The translations under genes were made by a program, and so were the position numbers. A stretch of DNA of 64,000 nt, taken from the NCBI RefSeq assembly GCF_017751145.1, contig NZ_CP046640.1, forward strand, positions 248,001-312,000, written 5' to 3'. The notes below the pieces were generated by a model, which worked only from the letters and a program-made list of their open reading frames with translations, was not told where the DNA came from and made no database searches. Position 1 is the first letter of the stretch. Each line of letters opens with the position of its first letter. This stretch comes from Iocasia fonsfrigidae. GTDB taxonomy: Bacteria; Bacillota; Halanaerobiia; Halanaerobiales; DTU029. This document shows, piece after piece, positions 16,692 to 23,899 of the stretch.

Positions 16692-17459
16692 ATGATTCTA
16701 AATGATTTTAAGCTTGATGGTAAGGTGGCGATAGTTACAGGTTGTTCAAGGCCAAATGGTTTAGGTTTTGGTATGGCTGAGGCACTTGCAGAGGCAGGAG
16801 CAGATATTGTTGGTGTAGGACCAAGTGATATGTCAGCAACTAAAACGCAGATTGAATCTATTGGCAAATCATTTCTCGAAGTGAATGCAGATTTAAAGTC
16901 TACAGATGCAATAGATGAAATAGTAAATAAAACCCTTGATGTATTTGGCAAAATTGATATATTGGTTAATAACTCTGGTACTATCAGACGTAATGAGGTA
17001 ATAGATTTTTCAGAAAAAGATTGGGATGATGTAATGAATATAAATTTGAAGAGTTTATTCTTTTTATCGCAAAAAGTGGCCAAGGTGTTTATAGATAAAG
17101 ATGAAGGTGGTAAGATTATAAATACTGCCTCTATGTTATCTTTTCAGGGCGGTTTATTTGTTCCTTCATACACAGCAAGTAAGCATGGTGTAGCAGGTAT
17201 TACCAAGAGTATGGCCAATGAATGGGCAAAATATAATATAAATGTAAATGCTATAGCACCTGGATATATGGCAACAGATAATACTGCTTCTTTAAGAGAA
17301 GACAAAGAAAGGAGTCAGTCAATTTTAGCAAGGATACCGGCAGGTAGATGGGGTACCAATGATGATTTGAAAGGATTGGTTGTATTTCTGGCCTCTCCTG
17401 CTTCTGCTTATATTAATGGTTATGTGATTGCGGTTGATGGTGGTTGGTTGGCAAGTTAA
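16692..17459 (+). CDS. kduD: 2-dehydro-3-deoxy-D-gluconate 5-dehydrogenase
   Basis: KduD reduces 2,5-diketo-3-deoxygluconate to 2-keto-3-deoxygluconate in pectin and uronate breakdown. The 255-residue SDR begins FKLDGKVAIVTGCSRPNGLG with the nucleotide-binding glycines, has NNSGTIRR, the catalytic YTASKHG (Tyr-Lys pair near residue 158) and the diagnostic end IPAGRWGTNDDLKG followed by NGYVIAVDGGWLAS. The start is ATG 16692 behind AGGAGG. It follows the TRAP genes and precedes a zinc dehydrogenase in an apparent operon. The product would need a KDG kinase and aldolase, neither of which is in the window. Confidence 0.92.
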   Translation: MILNDFKLDGKVAIVTGCSRPNGLGFGMAEALAEAGADIVGVGPSDMSATKTQIESIGKSFLEVNADLKSTDAIDEIVNKTLDVFGKIDILVNNSGTIRRNEVIDFSEKDWDDVMNINLKSLFFLSQKVAKVFIDKDEGGKIINTASMLSFQGGLFVPSYTASKHGVAGITKSMANEWAKYNINVNAIAPGYMATDNTASLREDKERSQSILARIPAGRWGTNDDLKGLVVFLASPASAYINGYVIAVDGGWLAS

Positions 17460-17499
17460 GAATCTAATTTACTATTTATAAATGGAGGGAGACATTATA

Positions 17500-18525
17500 A
17501 TGAAAGCTGCAGTATTAACAGATTGGGAGAAAATAGAAGTTAAGGATGTGGCCAAACCAGAAATCGATGATGGTGAATGCTTAATAAAAGTTTCATATGC
17601 AGGAGTTTGCGGTTCTGATGTCCATATATATGGTGGACATCATCCAACTGCTCAAGCACCAGTTATTTTAGGACATGAGTTCGTTGGTATTGTTAAAGAA
17701 ATAAAAGACAGTTCCTGTGATATTAAAGTAGGTGACAGAGTAGTTGTTGAACCTTTGATTAGTTGTGGTATTTGTGAAGCCTGTAGGGAAGGCAACTGGC
17801 ATGTATGCAAAGAATTAAAATTACTAGGGATACATAGTAATGGGGGATTTGCCGAATATGTTAAAGTAGCAGTAGATAAGGTAATAAAAGTAAGCCCAAA
17901 TTTAACGGATCATGCTGCTGCTTTAACTGAACCATTCGCAGTTGGTTTTCATGTAAATCAAAGGGCTGGCATGAAAAATGGAGATAAAGTATTAGTGATT
18001 GGTGCTGGTCCAATAGGGTTGATAGTAGGAATGGTTGCTAAAATTAGTGGTGCTTCAGAAGTAGTTTTTTCAGAAATAAATCTTGATAGAATCAAACAAA
18101 TTAAATCTTTTTTTGAAAATGTTATTAATCCTAAGGAAGGGGACGAAATAGCAAAAGCAAATGAAATAACTAACAATCAAGGTTTTGATGTGGTTTATGA
18201 AGTTTCTGGGACAGAAGCTGGTTTGTCTTTGGCAGCCCAAGCATGTAGGATAAGGGGAACGATTGTTCCTGTTGGATTTCCAAATGATATTCCTAAATTT
18301 GATATGTTAAAAGTTATTTTTAAGGAATTAAATATAGTTGGTAGTCGTGTTTACAGTTTTGATCACTTTAGAAAAACAGTAGATATGTTAGATAAGATTG
18401 TAAAAAATGAATTATTTGATTTGGAAAAATTAGTTAGTGAAATATATCAAATAGAAGATTTAGAGAAGGCCATTAAAGTTATGCAGGAAGGTAAAAATCT
18501 AGGAAAAATATTAATAGAATGTTAA
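17500..18525 (+). CDS. Zinc-dependent alcohol/sugar-acid dehydrogenase (MDR)
   Basis: This is a medium-chain zinc dehydrogenase of the threonine/sorbitol dehydrogenase group. Catalytic zinc residues are at GVCGSD and GHEFVG. The structural zinc loop is CGICEACREGNWHVC near residue 88, and the NAD site is VIGAGPIGLIVGM near 165. I start at ATG 17500, which has GGAGGGA at 17484-17490; an in-frame ATG at 17482 overlaps that site. The length is then 341 residues. In context it may oxidise a hexonate or idonate-type acid that feeds the KduD step, but the substrate is unknown. Confidence 0.85.
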   Translation: MKAAVLTDWEKIEVKDVAKPEIDDGECLIKVSYAGVCGSDVHIYGGHHPTAQAPVILGHEFVGIVKEIKDSSCDIKVGDRVVVEPLISCGICEACREGNWHVCKELKLLGIHSNGGFAEYVKVAVDKVIKVSPNLTDHAAALTEPFAVGFHVNQRAGMKNGDKVLVIGAGPIGLIVGMVAKISGASEVVFSEINLDRIKQIKSFFENVINPKEGDEIAKANEITNNQGFDVVYEVSGTEAGLSLAAQACRIRGTIVPVGFPNDIPKFDMLKVIFKELNIVGSRVYSFDHFRKTVDMLDKIVKNELFDLEKLVSEIYQIEDLEKAIKVMQEGKNLGKILIEC

Positions 18526-18577
18526 ACTAATTTCTTTATTAAATTAGGGGGTTAAATAAATAGGAAGGAAAATATTT

Positions 18578-19351
18578 ATGAAAAACAAAAAACCTCAACA
18601 ATTAGTGCAGTCACTTGATAGGGCAATAGATGTTATAGAAAAACTGGTAGAGTCTAATAAAAGTATGGGAGTAACTGAATTAAGTGATAGTCTAGGCCTA
18701 CATAAGAGTACAGTCTATCGCTTGTTAGCAACTCTCGGCTACAGGGGATATGTCGAACAGGATGATTATAATCAGTATAAAGTAGGGTTAAAACTATTTG
18801 AAATAGGTGGCCTGGTTTTAAACAGCCTGGATTTACGCGAACAGATTAAACCATATTTAAAGAGGTTGCGTGAAGAGACTAGAGAAACTGTACACCTTGG
18901 TATTATGGATGAAACAGAAGTAGTCTATATTGATAAAGAAGAGACATCTGAAACAATAAGAATGTATTCGAGAATAGGTAGGCGTGTTCCTGCTCACTGT
19001 ACTAGTCTTGGTAAGGTTATTTTGGCTTATTCTAAACCAGATTTAATAAATAAGGTTGTTAAGAATGGTTTAACGGGATGTACAGATAAAACTATTATTG
19101 GTGAAAATCAGTTTAGAAAACATATTAAAGAGGTTTTTGAGCAGGGATATGCTATTGATGATGAAGAACATAGGGTGGGGATTAGATGTATTAGTGGACC
19201 TATTTTCAATTTTAACCAGGATGTAATAGCCTCTTTTAGTATTTCTGCCCCTATTAATAGAATGACCCATGAAAGAATTGATGAACTGGCAGAAGTTGTT
19301 CATAGATATACTAAACAAATTTCGGCAGCTTTTGGCTACAAACAAAAATAA
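18578..19351 (+). CDS. IclR-family regulator (KdgR-like), second paralogue
   Basis: The winged helix (MGVTELSDSLGLHKSTVYRLLATL, quoted over about residues 28-50) is followed by the effector domain with ETVHLGIM, HCTSLGKVILAYS and GYAIDDEEH. It resembles the regulator at 12782 so closely over all domains that the two must be fairly recent paralogues, yet they stand at opposite ends of the same gene group. The start is ATG 18578 behind GGAAGGAA. It is the last gene of this module and is followed by a REP-like hairpin and a terminator. Confidence 0.9.
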   Translation: MKNKKPQQLVQSLDRAIDVIEKLVESNKSMGVTELSDSLGLHKSTVYRLLATLGYRGYVEQDDYNQYKVGLKLFEIGGLVLNSLDLREQIKPYLKRLREETRETVHLGIMDETEVVYIDKEETSETIRMYSRIGRRVPAHCTSLGKVILAYSKPDLINKVVKNGLTGCTDKTIIGENQFRKHIKEVFEQGYAIDDEEHRVGIRCISGPIFNFNQDVIASFSISAPINRMTHERIDELAEVVHRYTKQISAAFGYKQK

Positions 19352-19352
19352 A

Positions 19353-19379
19353 GTGCCAGGGGGACGTTTCGTCTGGCAC
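19353..19379. repeat. REP-like palindromic element
   Basis: A compact hairpin: GTGCCA (19353-19358) pairs with TGGCAC (19374-19379), with an inner stem GACG/CGTC. This GTGCCAGGGGGACG...CTGGCAC pattern resembles short interspersed palindromes I recall from Clostridia, sometimes near IS200-like transposases. No T-run follows, so I do not call it a terminator. I saw no second copy in the window. Confidence 0.55.
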
Positions 19380-19458
19380 ATTATCAATTGATAGCAGCAA
19401 TAGAAAAATATCTGTAAATTGTTTCGTAGCATTAAAAGTTTCAATTTTTTTATAAAAA

Positions 19459-19490
19459 GTCTCTAATACTATAAATTAGAGGCTTTTTTT
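19459..19490 (+). terminator. Rho-independent terminator after the KDG module
   Basis: GTCTCTAAT (19459-19467) pairs with ATTAGAGGC (19475-19483), with one G-U pair and a 7-base loop, followed by seven T (19484-19490). It lies 108 bp after the second IclR stop. Confidence 0.85.
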
Positions 19491-19532
19491 AAAATTTCAC
19501 GCAAATATATTTGTCTGGTTTATGATTACTAG

Positions 19533-19562
19533 TTAACACTTTGTGTAAAACAATTTTATAAT
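19533..19562 (+). promoter_or_regulatory. Probable promoter of the glutaredoxin-reductase fusion gene
   Basis: TTAACA (19533-19538), an 18-bp spacer and TATAAT (19557-19562). It would give a leader of about 140 nt, containing a small CAGG/CCTG hairpin near 19655. The -10 box is perfect and the -35 box is fair. Confidence 0.55.
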
Positions 19563-19709
19563 CTGTAATCTATGATACATTTACAATGAAACGGAAATGA
19601 TATTATAGATAAGTAAAGGATTATAAATTGAATTAACTTTAGGCAAAAGGGCAGCAGGTTCTACCTGGATTATCAAGTTAATAAGGGAATAAAGGGGGTA
19701 ATGAATAAA

Positions 19710-20894
19710 GTGAATAATATTAATATTGAGGTTTATTCTAAAAAATGGTGTCCCTATTGTAGAAAAGCTAAGGCCTTTCTTAAGAGTAAAGGGTTTTCTT
19801 TTTTTGAATATGATGTGGGAGAAGAAGGCAGATTAGCTGAGATGGAAGAGCGTACTGGTAAGAAATCCGTGCCGCAAATATTAATTGATGATTATCATGT
19901 TGGTGGTTATAATGATTTAATAGAAATGGAAAATTCAGGTAGATTAAATGAGCTTTTGGGAATAAAGGGTAATGATTATTCCCAGCGCTTATGGGAGCTT
20001 ATTATTGTTGGGGCAGGACCGGCTGGGCTAAATGCTGCCTTATATGCTGCCAGAAAGGGTATAGAAGTTCTGCTTTTAACAGAAGACCTTGGTGGACAGG
20101 TAATTGATACTAATGGAATTGATAATTATATCGGCAAAAGGGAAACAAATGGTTCTCAATTGATCAATGATTTCTGGGAACATATTCAGCAGTATGATAT
20201 TGCAACAATAGTTGGCGAAAAAGCAAATGAAATTAAAGCTATGCAAGGCGAACATAGGGTAATAAGCAATAACAACAGGGAATATAAAGCCAGAACAATC
20301 ATTATTGCCAGCGGGGCCCAAAAACGCCATCTAGGGATGAAGCAGGAATATGTCCTGACTGGTAGAGGTGTTCATTATTGTGCAGTCTGTGATGGCTATC
20401 TCTACGCTGGTAGACCGGTAGCAGTTGTTGGTGGTGGAAATTCTGGTCTGGAGGCCAGCCTTGATCTGGCTAAAATGGATTGTGATGTTTCTTTAATAGA
20501 AATTCAGAATGAATTAATGGGTGACCAGTACCTACAGGAACAGATTGAAAAAAATGATAATATCAGGGTTTACAAAGGGACACAGGTTAAAAAAATAAAA
20601 GGAGAAGAAAAACTGGAGTCTGTTGTCATTAAAGATAATAAAACAGCTGAAGAAAAAGAACTAAGCATAGATGCATTATTTATAGAGATCGGGTTGGTGG
20701 CTAATTCGGATTTTCTTAATGGAATGGTAGGAACTAATGAGAGGAAAGAGATTATTATTAATGAAAATAATGAGACAGATGTAGAGGGTATCTGGGCAGC
20801 AGGGGATGTAACAAATATAAAGGATAAGCAGATTATAATTGCTGCTGCTGAAGGGGCTAAAGCTGCCCTCCGTGTTAATGAATATCTTAAGTAA
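19710..20894 (+). CDS. Glutaredoxin-thioredoxin reductase fusion protein
   Basis: This is a two-module redox enzyme. Residues 1 to about 82 are a glutaredoxin domain with CPYC (14-17), the cis-Pro motif SVPQI and GGYNDL. After a short linker comes a thioredoxin-reductase-type flavoprotein with GAGPAG (101-106) for FAD, the redox pair CAVC (224-227), GGGNSGLEASLDLA for NAD(P)H and the closing IWAAGDVTN. The fused glutaredoxin probably accepts electrons from the reductase disulfide. I favour GTG 19710 because AAGGGGG ends 11 bases upstream; ATG 19701 is only two bases from that site. It has its own promoter and no operon partner. Confidence 0.88.
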   Translation: MNNINIEVYSKKWCPYCRKAKAFLKSKGFSFFEYDVGEEGRLAEMEERTGKKSVPQILIDDYHVGGYNDLIEMENSGRLNELLGIKGNDYSQRLWELIIVGAGPAGLNAALYAARKGIEVLLLTEDLGGQVIDTNGIDNYIGKRETNGSQLINDFWEHIQQYDIATIVGEKANEIKAMQGEHRVISNNNREYKARTIIIASGAQKRHLGMKQEYVLTGRGVHYCAVCDGYLYAGRPVAVVGGGNSGLEASLDLAKMDCDVSLIEIQNELMGDQYLQEQIEKNDNIRVYKGTQVKKIKGEEKLESVVIKDNKTAEEKELSIDALFIEIGLVANSDFLNGMVGTNERKEIIINENNETDVEGIWAAGDVTNIKDKQIIIAAAEGAKAALRVNEYLK

Positions 20895-20916
20895 TCTTAT
20901 AAATAATATAGTATGA

Positions 20917-21123
20917 TTCCACAATCTTTTAAAGTTAGATGTTTCTCTTTCTTTATTAAAGTTTCTACTAGAAGAAGATGAACGTATTTTTGTTGTTAAT
21001 ACTGACAAATTACCATATTCTATCTTTACAACAAAAGGTGATTATATAGAAATAGAATATGTCGATACAGGTGAAAAAAGTGTTAATGTTATGCAGTATA
21101 AGAATAAGACACTTGATAAGTAG
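20917..21123 (+). pseudogene. Orphan gene fragment, unrecognised
   Basis: A frame open after TGA 20914-20916 runs to TAG at 21121, about 68 codons, with no start codon and no ribosome binding site near its beginning. The composition is coding-like (LLEEDERIFVVNTDKLPYS, then KGDYIEIEYVDTGEKS) and Lys-rich at the end. I do not recognise the family. It looks like the 3' part of a lost gene in the scar zone before the IS200 relic. Confidence 0.35.
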
Positions 21124-21144
21124 CTATATAAGATTAACCAAGCA

Positions 21145-21184
21145 ATGGGCATAAGTTGAAGGAATTCCTTCAACTTATGCCCAT
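21145..21184. repeat. Perfect 40-bp palindrome without spacer
   Basis: Two 20-bp arms meet at GGAATTCC with no loop; the arms begin ATGGGCATAAG and end CTTATGCCCAT. It lies between the orphan fragment (21123) and the 3' end of the minus-strand tnpA relic. It could be a bidirectional terminator for converging genes, although neither side has a T-run, or a leftover end structure of an IS200-type element. Confidence 0.7.
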
Positions 21185-21199
21185 ATTAACTCTATTAAT

Positions 21200-21304
21200 C
21201 TAGTTGGTATTTTCTTCAAGGACTTTATACCTATATTTAGTTACTAATATTATATGATACTTTATATCATAAACCGCATGACTACCTTTTCTATATTCAA
21301 CCAA
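21200..21304 (-). pseudogene. Truncated IS200/IS605-family transposase TnpA
   Basis: A 34-residue minus-strand frame starting at TTG 21304, with AGAGGTG upstream, reads EYRKGSHAVYDIKYHIILV followed by TKYRYKVL. This matches the N-terminal strand region of Y1 transposases of the IS200 group (pattern YxxxYHLVxxTKYRxxVL). It then hits a stop. The HUH metal motif and catalytic Tyr are absent, so it is inactive. It is the only trace of an insertion sequence I see in the window. Confidence 0.75.
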
Positions 21305-21367
21305 TACTATTCACCTCTTTTATGAAATAGTATGGCCATCTTTAATTATGTTTAAAAGGCTAAAAGC

Positions 21368-21697
21368 TTATACAGCTTTAGAGTTATTATTTTTTATTTT
21401 ATATATATCTTCTGTATTTTCTATTGTTAGCCTTCTTATAGTATCAAGTCTATTATTTGTATCACTAATCATTTCTTTTATCTCTATAATATCTTTATTG
21501 ATATCATTAAAAGCAGCTATAGTTAACCCTTTTAATTCTGCAACATCTTCTTTCATATTTTTTAATTCTGCAACATCTTCTTTTAATTGTCCAATGTCTT
21601 TTTCAACTTTTTTCGAAAAATTATAAAACCCATGTAGTAAAGCATCCATTTTTTCTTCTTGACTATTAGATTTTAAAACTTTCTTAATATCATCCAT
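21368..21697 (-). CDS. Small coiled-coil protein, function unknown
   Basis: A 109-residue acidic-basic protein with a long heptad pattern. It has an internal near-repeat (QLKEDVAELKN then MKEDVAELKGL, about residues 38-57), followed by further helix to about residue 100. There is no signal peptide or membrane segment. A strong site GGAGGGG lies nine bases before the ATG at 21697, which argues for a real gene. Such proteins occur as structural or phage-derived partners, but nothing here identifies a role. It lies just upstream of the tnpA relic on the same strand. Confidence 0.65.
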   Translation of the reverse strand: MDDIKKVLKSNSQEEKMDALLHGFYNFSKKVEKDIGQLKEDVAELKNMKEDVAELKGLTIAAFNDINKDIIEIKEMISDTNNRLDTIRRLTIENTEDIYKIKNNNSKAV

Positions 21698-21916
21698 AAT
21701 TAACCCCTCCTATTATATTTTATCACTATATTAATGAAAATTCCACATTTTAATTTGAAATTTACTACTCTAAAACAGAAAAGCCCTGGATTAAGTCCAA
21801 GAGTTTTAAGTATTTTAAAAGCTTCTTTTTTCTTATATACCACAAAGAAAACAATAAAATAAAATGAAATAATAATAAATAATACATACATAAACAAAAA
21901 TAAAACAACAAAAAAG

Positions 21917-21944
21917 TTGTACTATTCTTTTTTTTATGTATAAT
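21917..21944 (+). promoter_or_regulatory. Probable promoter of the decayed lct-like operon
   Basis: TTGTAC (21917-21922), a 16-bp spacer and TATAAT (21939-21944), 113 bp before the relic start codon. A near-palindrome around TTAAAAGATCTTTAA lies further downstream near 22000. The promoter seems to have outlived the operon it served. The rest of 21698-22056 is AT-rich; I see nothing else in it. Confidence 0.5.
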
Positions 21945-22056
21945 AACTATAAAGTAGTTTTTGAAGGGTGGTGAGCTGGCCTGTAAATCTATTTATATTA
22001 AAAGATCTTTAATAATTTTGTTAGATTAGTAAAATGATTTCAGAGGAGGATTGAAA

Positions 22057-22567
22057 ATGAAGGTTATAATCCCAATAAAACAGGTGCCTGAAACAAACAA
22101 TGTTAAAATGTTTCTTGATGCTCTGGCTGGGGTAGAGAGGAAACAGGCAGGGATAGTGATTACTTCTAATGGGGGTTATCCCCATTTATCAAGCGGTTAG
22201 TATGACAGCTGCTGAGGCCGTCTGTAAGGAAAATGAGGTCATTATTATGCTGGCAGAATGTTCTGATGGGCATGGTGGTAAGGGCTTTTATAATACCTTT
22301 GCCCGGGTTGAAAAAGTTGGAGGATATTTTATCCAGAGATAGGCATGAAACTATTCGGGATCAGTGAGAATCCCAGGTATTGGCCAGGATTTTAATGCAT
22401 CATACAGTAATTATAATAGTGACCTTGTTGAGGTTTTAATCAAGGATATGCATATGCAAAAAGCAGCTAATCTTGAGCAGGCCGTTATAATGGCAGGGAA
22501 TATTATTGGCAATCAACAGAGCAAAATAACGGTAATACCCGATGGGGTAGCAGTTATTGTCAGGTAA
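22057..22567 (+). pseudogene. Relic of a lactate-utilisation operon: EtfB start joined to LarA C-terminus
   Basis: A good site GAGGAGGA precedes ATG 22057, and the first 18 codons (MKVIIPIKQVPETNNVKM) read as the start of an electron-transfer flavoprotein beta subunit. The frame then passes directly into the C-terminal part of lactate racemase LarA: GIVITSNGGYP, then in another frame YQAVSMTAAEAVCKENEV and ECSDGHGGKGFYNTFARVE. A third stretch reads RDRHETIRDQ, a stop where Trp is expected, then ESQVLARIL, and a final frame reads DMHMQKAANLEQA to ITVIPDGVAVIV. So there are several frameshifts and a nonsense codon. In known lct operons etfB is first and the racemase last, so one deletion could have removed everything between. 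Confidence 0.85.
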
Positions 22568-22608
22568 ATGAAGAAAGCCGGTTTTTTAATTTGCTATAGA
22601 TAGAGAGA

Positions 22609-23367
22609 TTAGAGGACAGTTAGGCCGGCTTCTTCAAAGTTTTTTAGGCTGTTTTTATCAACTAGCTCATCAGTAATCAGGGTATCAATCTCTTCTATAG
22701 AAGCAAACTGTGTCAAGCCGATCTCATTTACTTTACTGTGGTCAGACAAAATAATGACTTTTTTGGACTGTTTGATCATATTCTGTTTTACCTCTATTTC
22801 CAATTCATTAGAATCAGTAGCCCCATAATCTACAGCAATCCCTTTACAGGAGGCAAATATTTTATCAGCAAAGTATTTTTTTAAGGTTTCGTTTGCCAGA
22901 GGTCCTACAAAGGAAAGGGAGTTAGGCCTTAAGATACCACCTGTTGAAATGACAGTAATGTTATTCAGATCAGATAATTCAAAGATTATTCTAATAGAAT
23001 TAGTTACTACTGTTATATTCTGTGTTTTCTTAAGTTCTCTGGCCAGAAACAAAGATGTACTACTGGCATCAAGAAAGATAGTATCACCCTCTTCAATAAG
23101 TTCAATAGCTTTAGCTGCTATTTGTTTTTTTTCTTTTATTTTTTTATTTTGTCTGATATTAAAATTGAGTTCATTTTTACTGTTACTGACCAGTGGTACT
23201 GCCCCACCATGTATCCTCTTGAGCAATTTCTTTTTATCTAGAACATCAAGGTCACGTCTGATAGTCTCTTCTGTGACATCAAGTATTTTACTCAGGTCTG
23301 AAACATGAACACTATCTTTATTGTCTAAAAGCCTTAGTATTTCCTGTCTTCTTTCTTCAGCCAACAT
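22609..23367 (-). CDS. DeoR-family regulator, probable rhamnose regulator
   Basis: A sugar-phosphate-sensing repressor. The N-terminal helix-turn-helix has the DeoR signature (RRQEILRLL, VSDLSKILDVTEETIRRDL, LKRIHGGAV, residues 6-57). The C-terminal domain has DASSTSLFLAREL and ILSDHSKV, the sugar-phosphate site. The length of 252 is typical, and AAGGAGAG precedes the ATG. It is divergent from the rhamnose genes; Firmicute rhamnose operons are often controlled by DeoR-type RhaR proteins, so that role is likely. It converges with the lct relic, and GAAGCCGG-type sequences at both gene ends could pair as a long-looped hairpin. Confidence 0.88.
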   Translation of the reverse strand: MLAEERRQEILRLLDNKDSVHVSDLSKILDVTEETIRRDLDVLDKKKLLKRIHGGAVPLVSNSKNELNFNIRQNKKIKEKKQIAAKAIELIEEGDTIFLDASSTSLFLARELKKTQNITVVTNSIRIIFELSDLNNITVISTGGILRPNSLSFVGPLANETLKKYFADKIFASCKGIAVDYGATDSNELEIEVKQNMIKQSKKVIILSDHSKVNEIGLTQFASIEEIDTLITDELVDKNSLKNFEEAGLTVL

Positions 23368-23821
23368 GAAAATCTCTCCTTATTTTTAATTTGCATGTAA
23401 ACATATTATTGTTATAGTATTTATTTCTTTAAAAAAATATTTGCCTATTTATATATTAACATAAAACCCCTATAACGACAAAGGAATATGATTCTTATAT
23501 TTAGTTAAGGCTCTTGCTTAATTAATTATCGTCGGCCAAAAACTCCACTACAGCTTACGTTATAACTAATTATGGGTTGTTTTAAACTCCCTTCGGTCAA
23601 ACAGTAAAACAACCTTTTCCATTATGCAATGAAAGTTTATTATGAAAGACACTTAGTTAATATATTTTAAATTCCGAGGTAAGCCGGGCAATGTGTACTG
23701 TAGCGGATTAGCTTCTAGATTATTACTCTAATATTACCATACTGTAGCAAATAAATCAAACGTTTAAATAAAGATAACACACAAAAAACAAAATAAACAT
23801 AACAAAAACATAAAATAAATA
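23368..23821. other. Divergent intergenic region with an orphan hairpin
   Basis: This gap separates the DeoR gene from the rhamnose operon. It holds an inverted repeat GGTTGTTTTA (23575-23584) with TAAAACAACC (23605-23614) and a 20-base loop. The GC-richer patch 23530-23720 differs from its AT-rich flanks. I found no ORF. The 60 bp before 23822 are nearly free of G and T on the plus strand, with AAACA-like steps that could be regulator contacts. Confidence 0.45.
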
Positions 23822-23850
23822 TTGAAAAAACAAAAAATATATTATATAAT
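23822..23850 (+). promoter_or_regulatory. Rhamnose operon promoter
   Basis: TTGAAA (23822-23827), exactly 17 bp, TATAAT (23845-23850). The TTG that could be taken as a long N-terminal start of the aldolase is therefore the -35 box, and the transcript should begin near 23857. Translation must start downstream. Confidence 0.8.
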
Positions 23851-23899
23851 AAAACACAAATCAATGAAACAAAATTTATTTTATAGAGAGGTGTATAAA

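Noticed and set aside
21700-21897. 65-codon minus-strand frame with a hydrophobic start
   Set aside because: No ribosome binding site before its ATG, composition follows the AT-rich background, and it lies in a decayed zone. I saw no family features.
22569-22634. Long-looped hairpin joining the ends of the lct relic and the DeoR gene as a terminator
   Set aside because: Arms of about 11 bp match with a bulge, but the loop is over 40 bases; too weak to list as a terminator.
23755-23775. CG-centred palindrome AAACGTTT as a LacI or CcpA site before the rhamnose operon
   Set aside because: Too short and not matching the cre consensus; no second copy near the LacI gene or the fucose operon.
23822-23899. 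N-terminal extension of the class II aldolase
   Set aside because: The TTG is the -35 box of a perfect promoter and the extension would lie at or upstream of the transcript start; it is also Lys/Ile/Tyr-rich and unlike the family.
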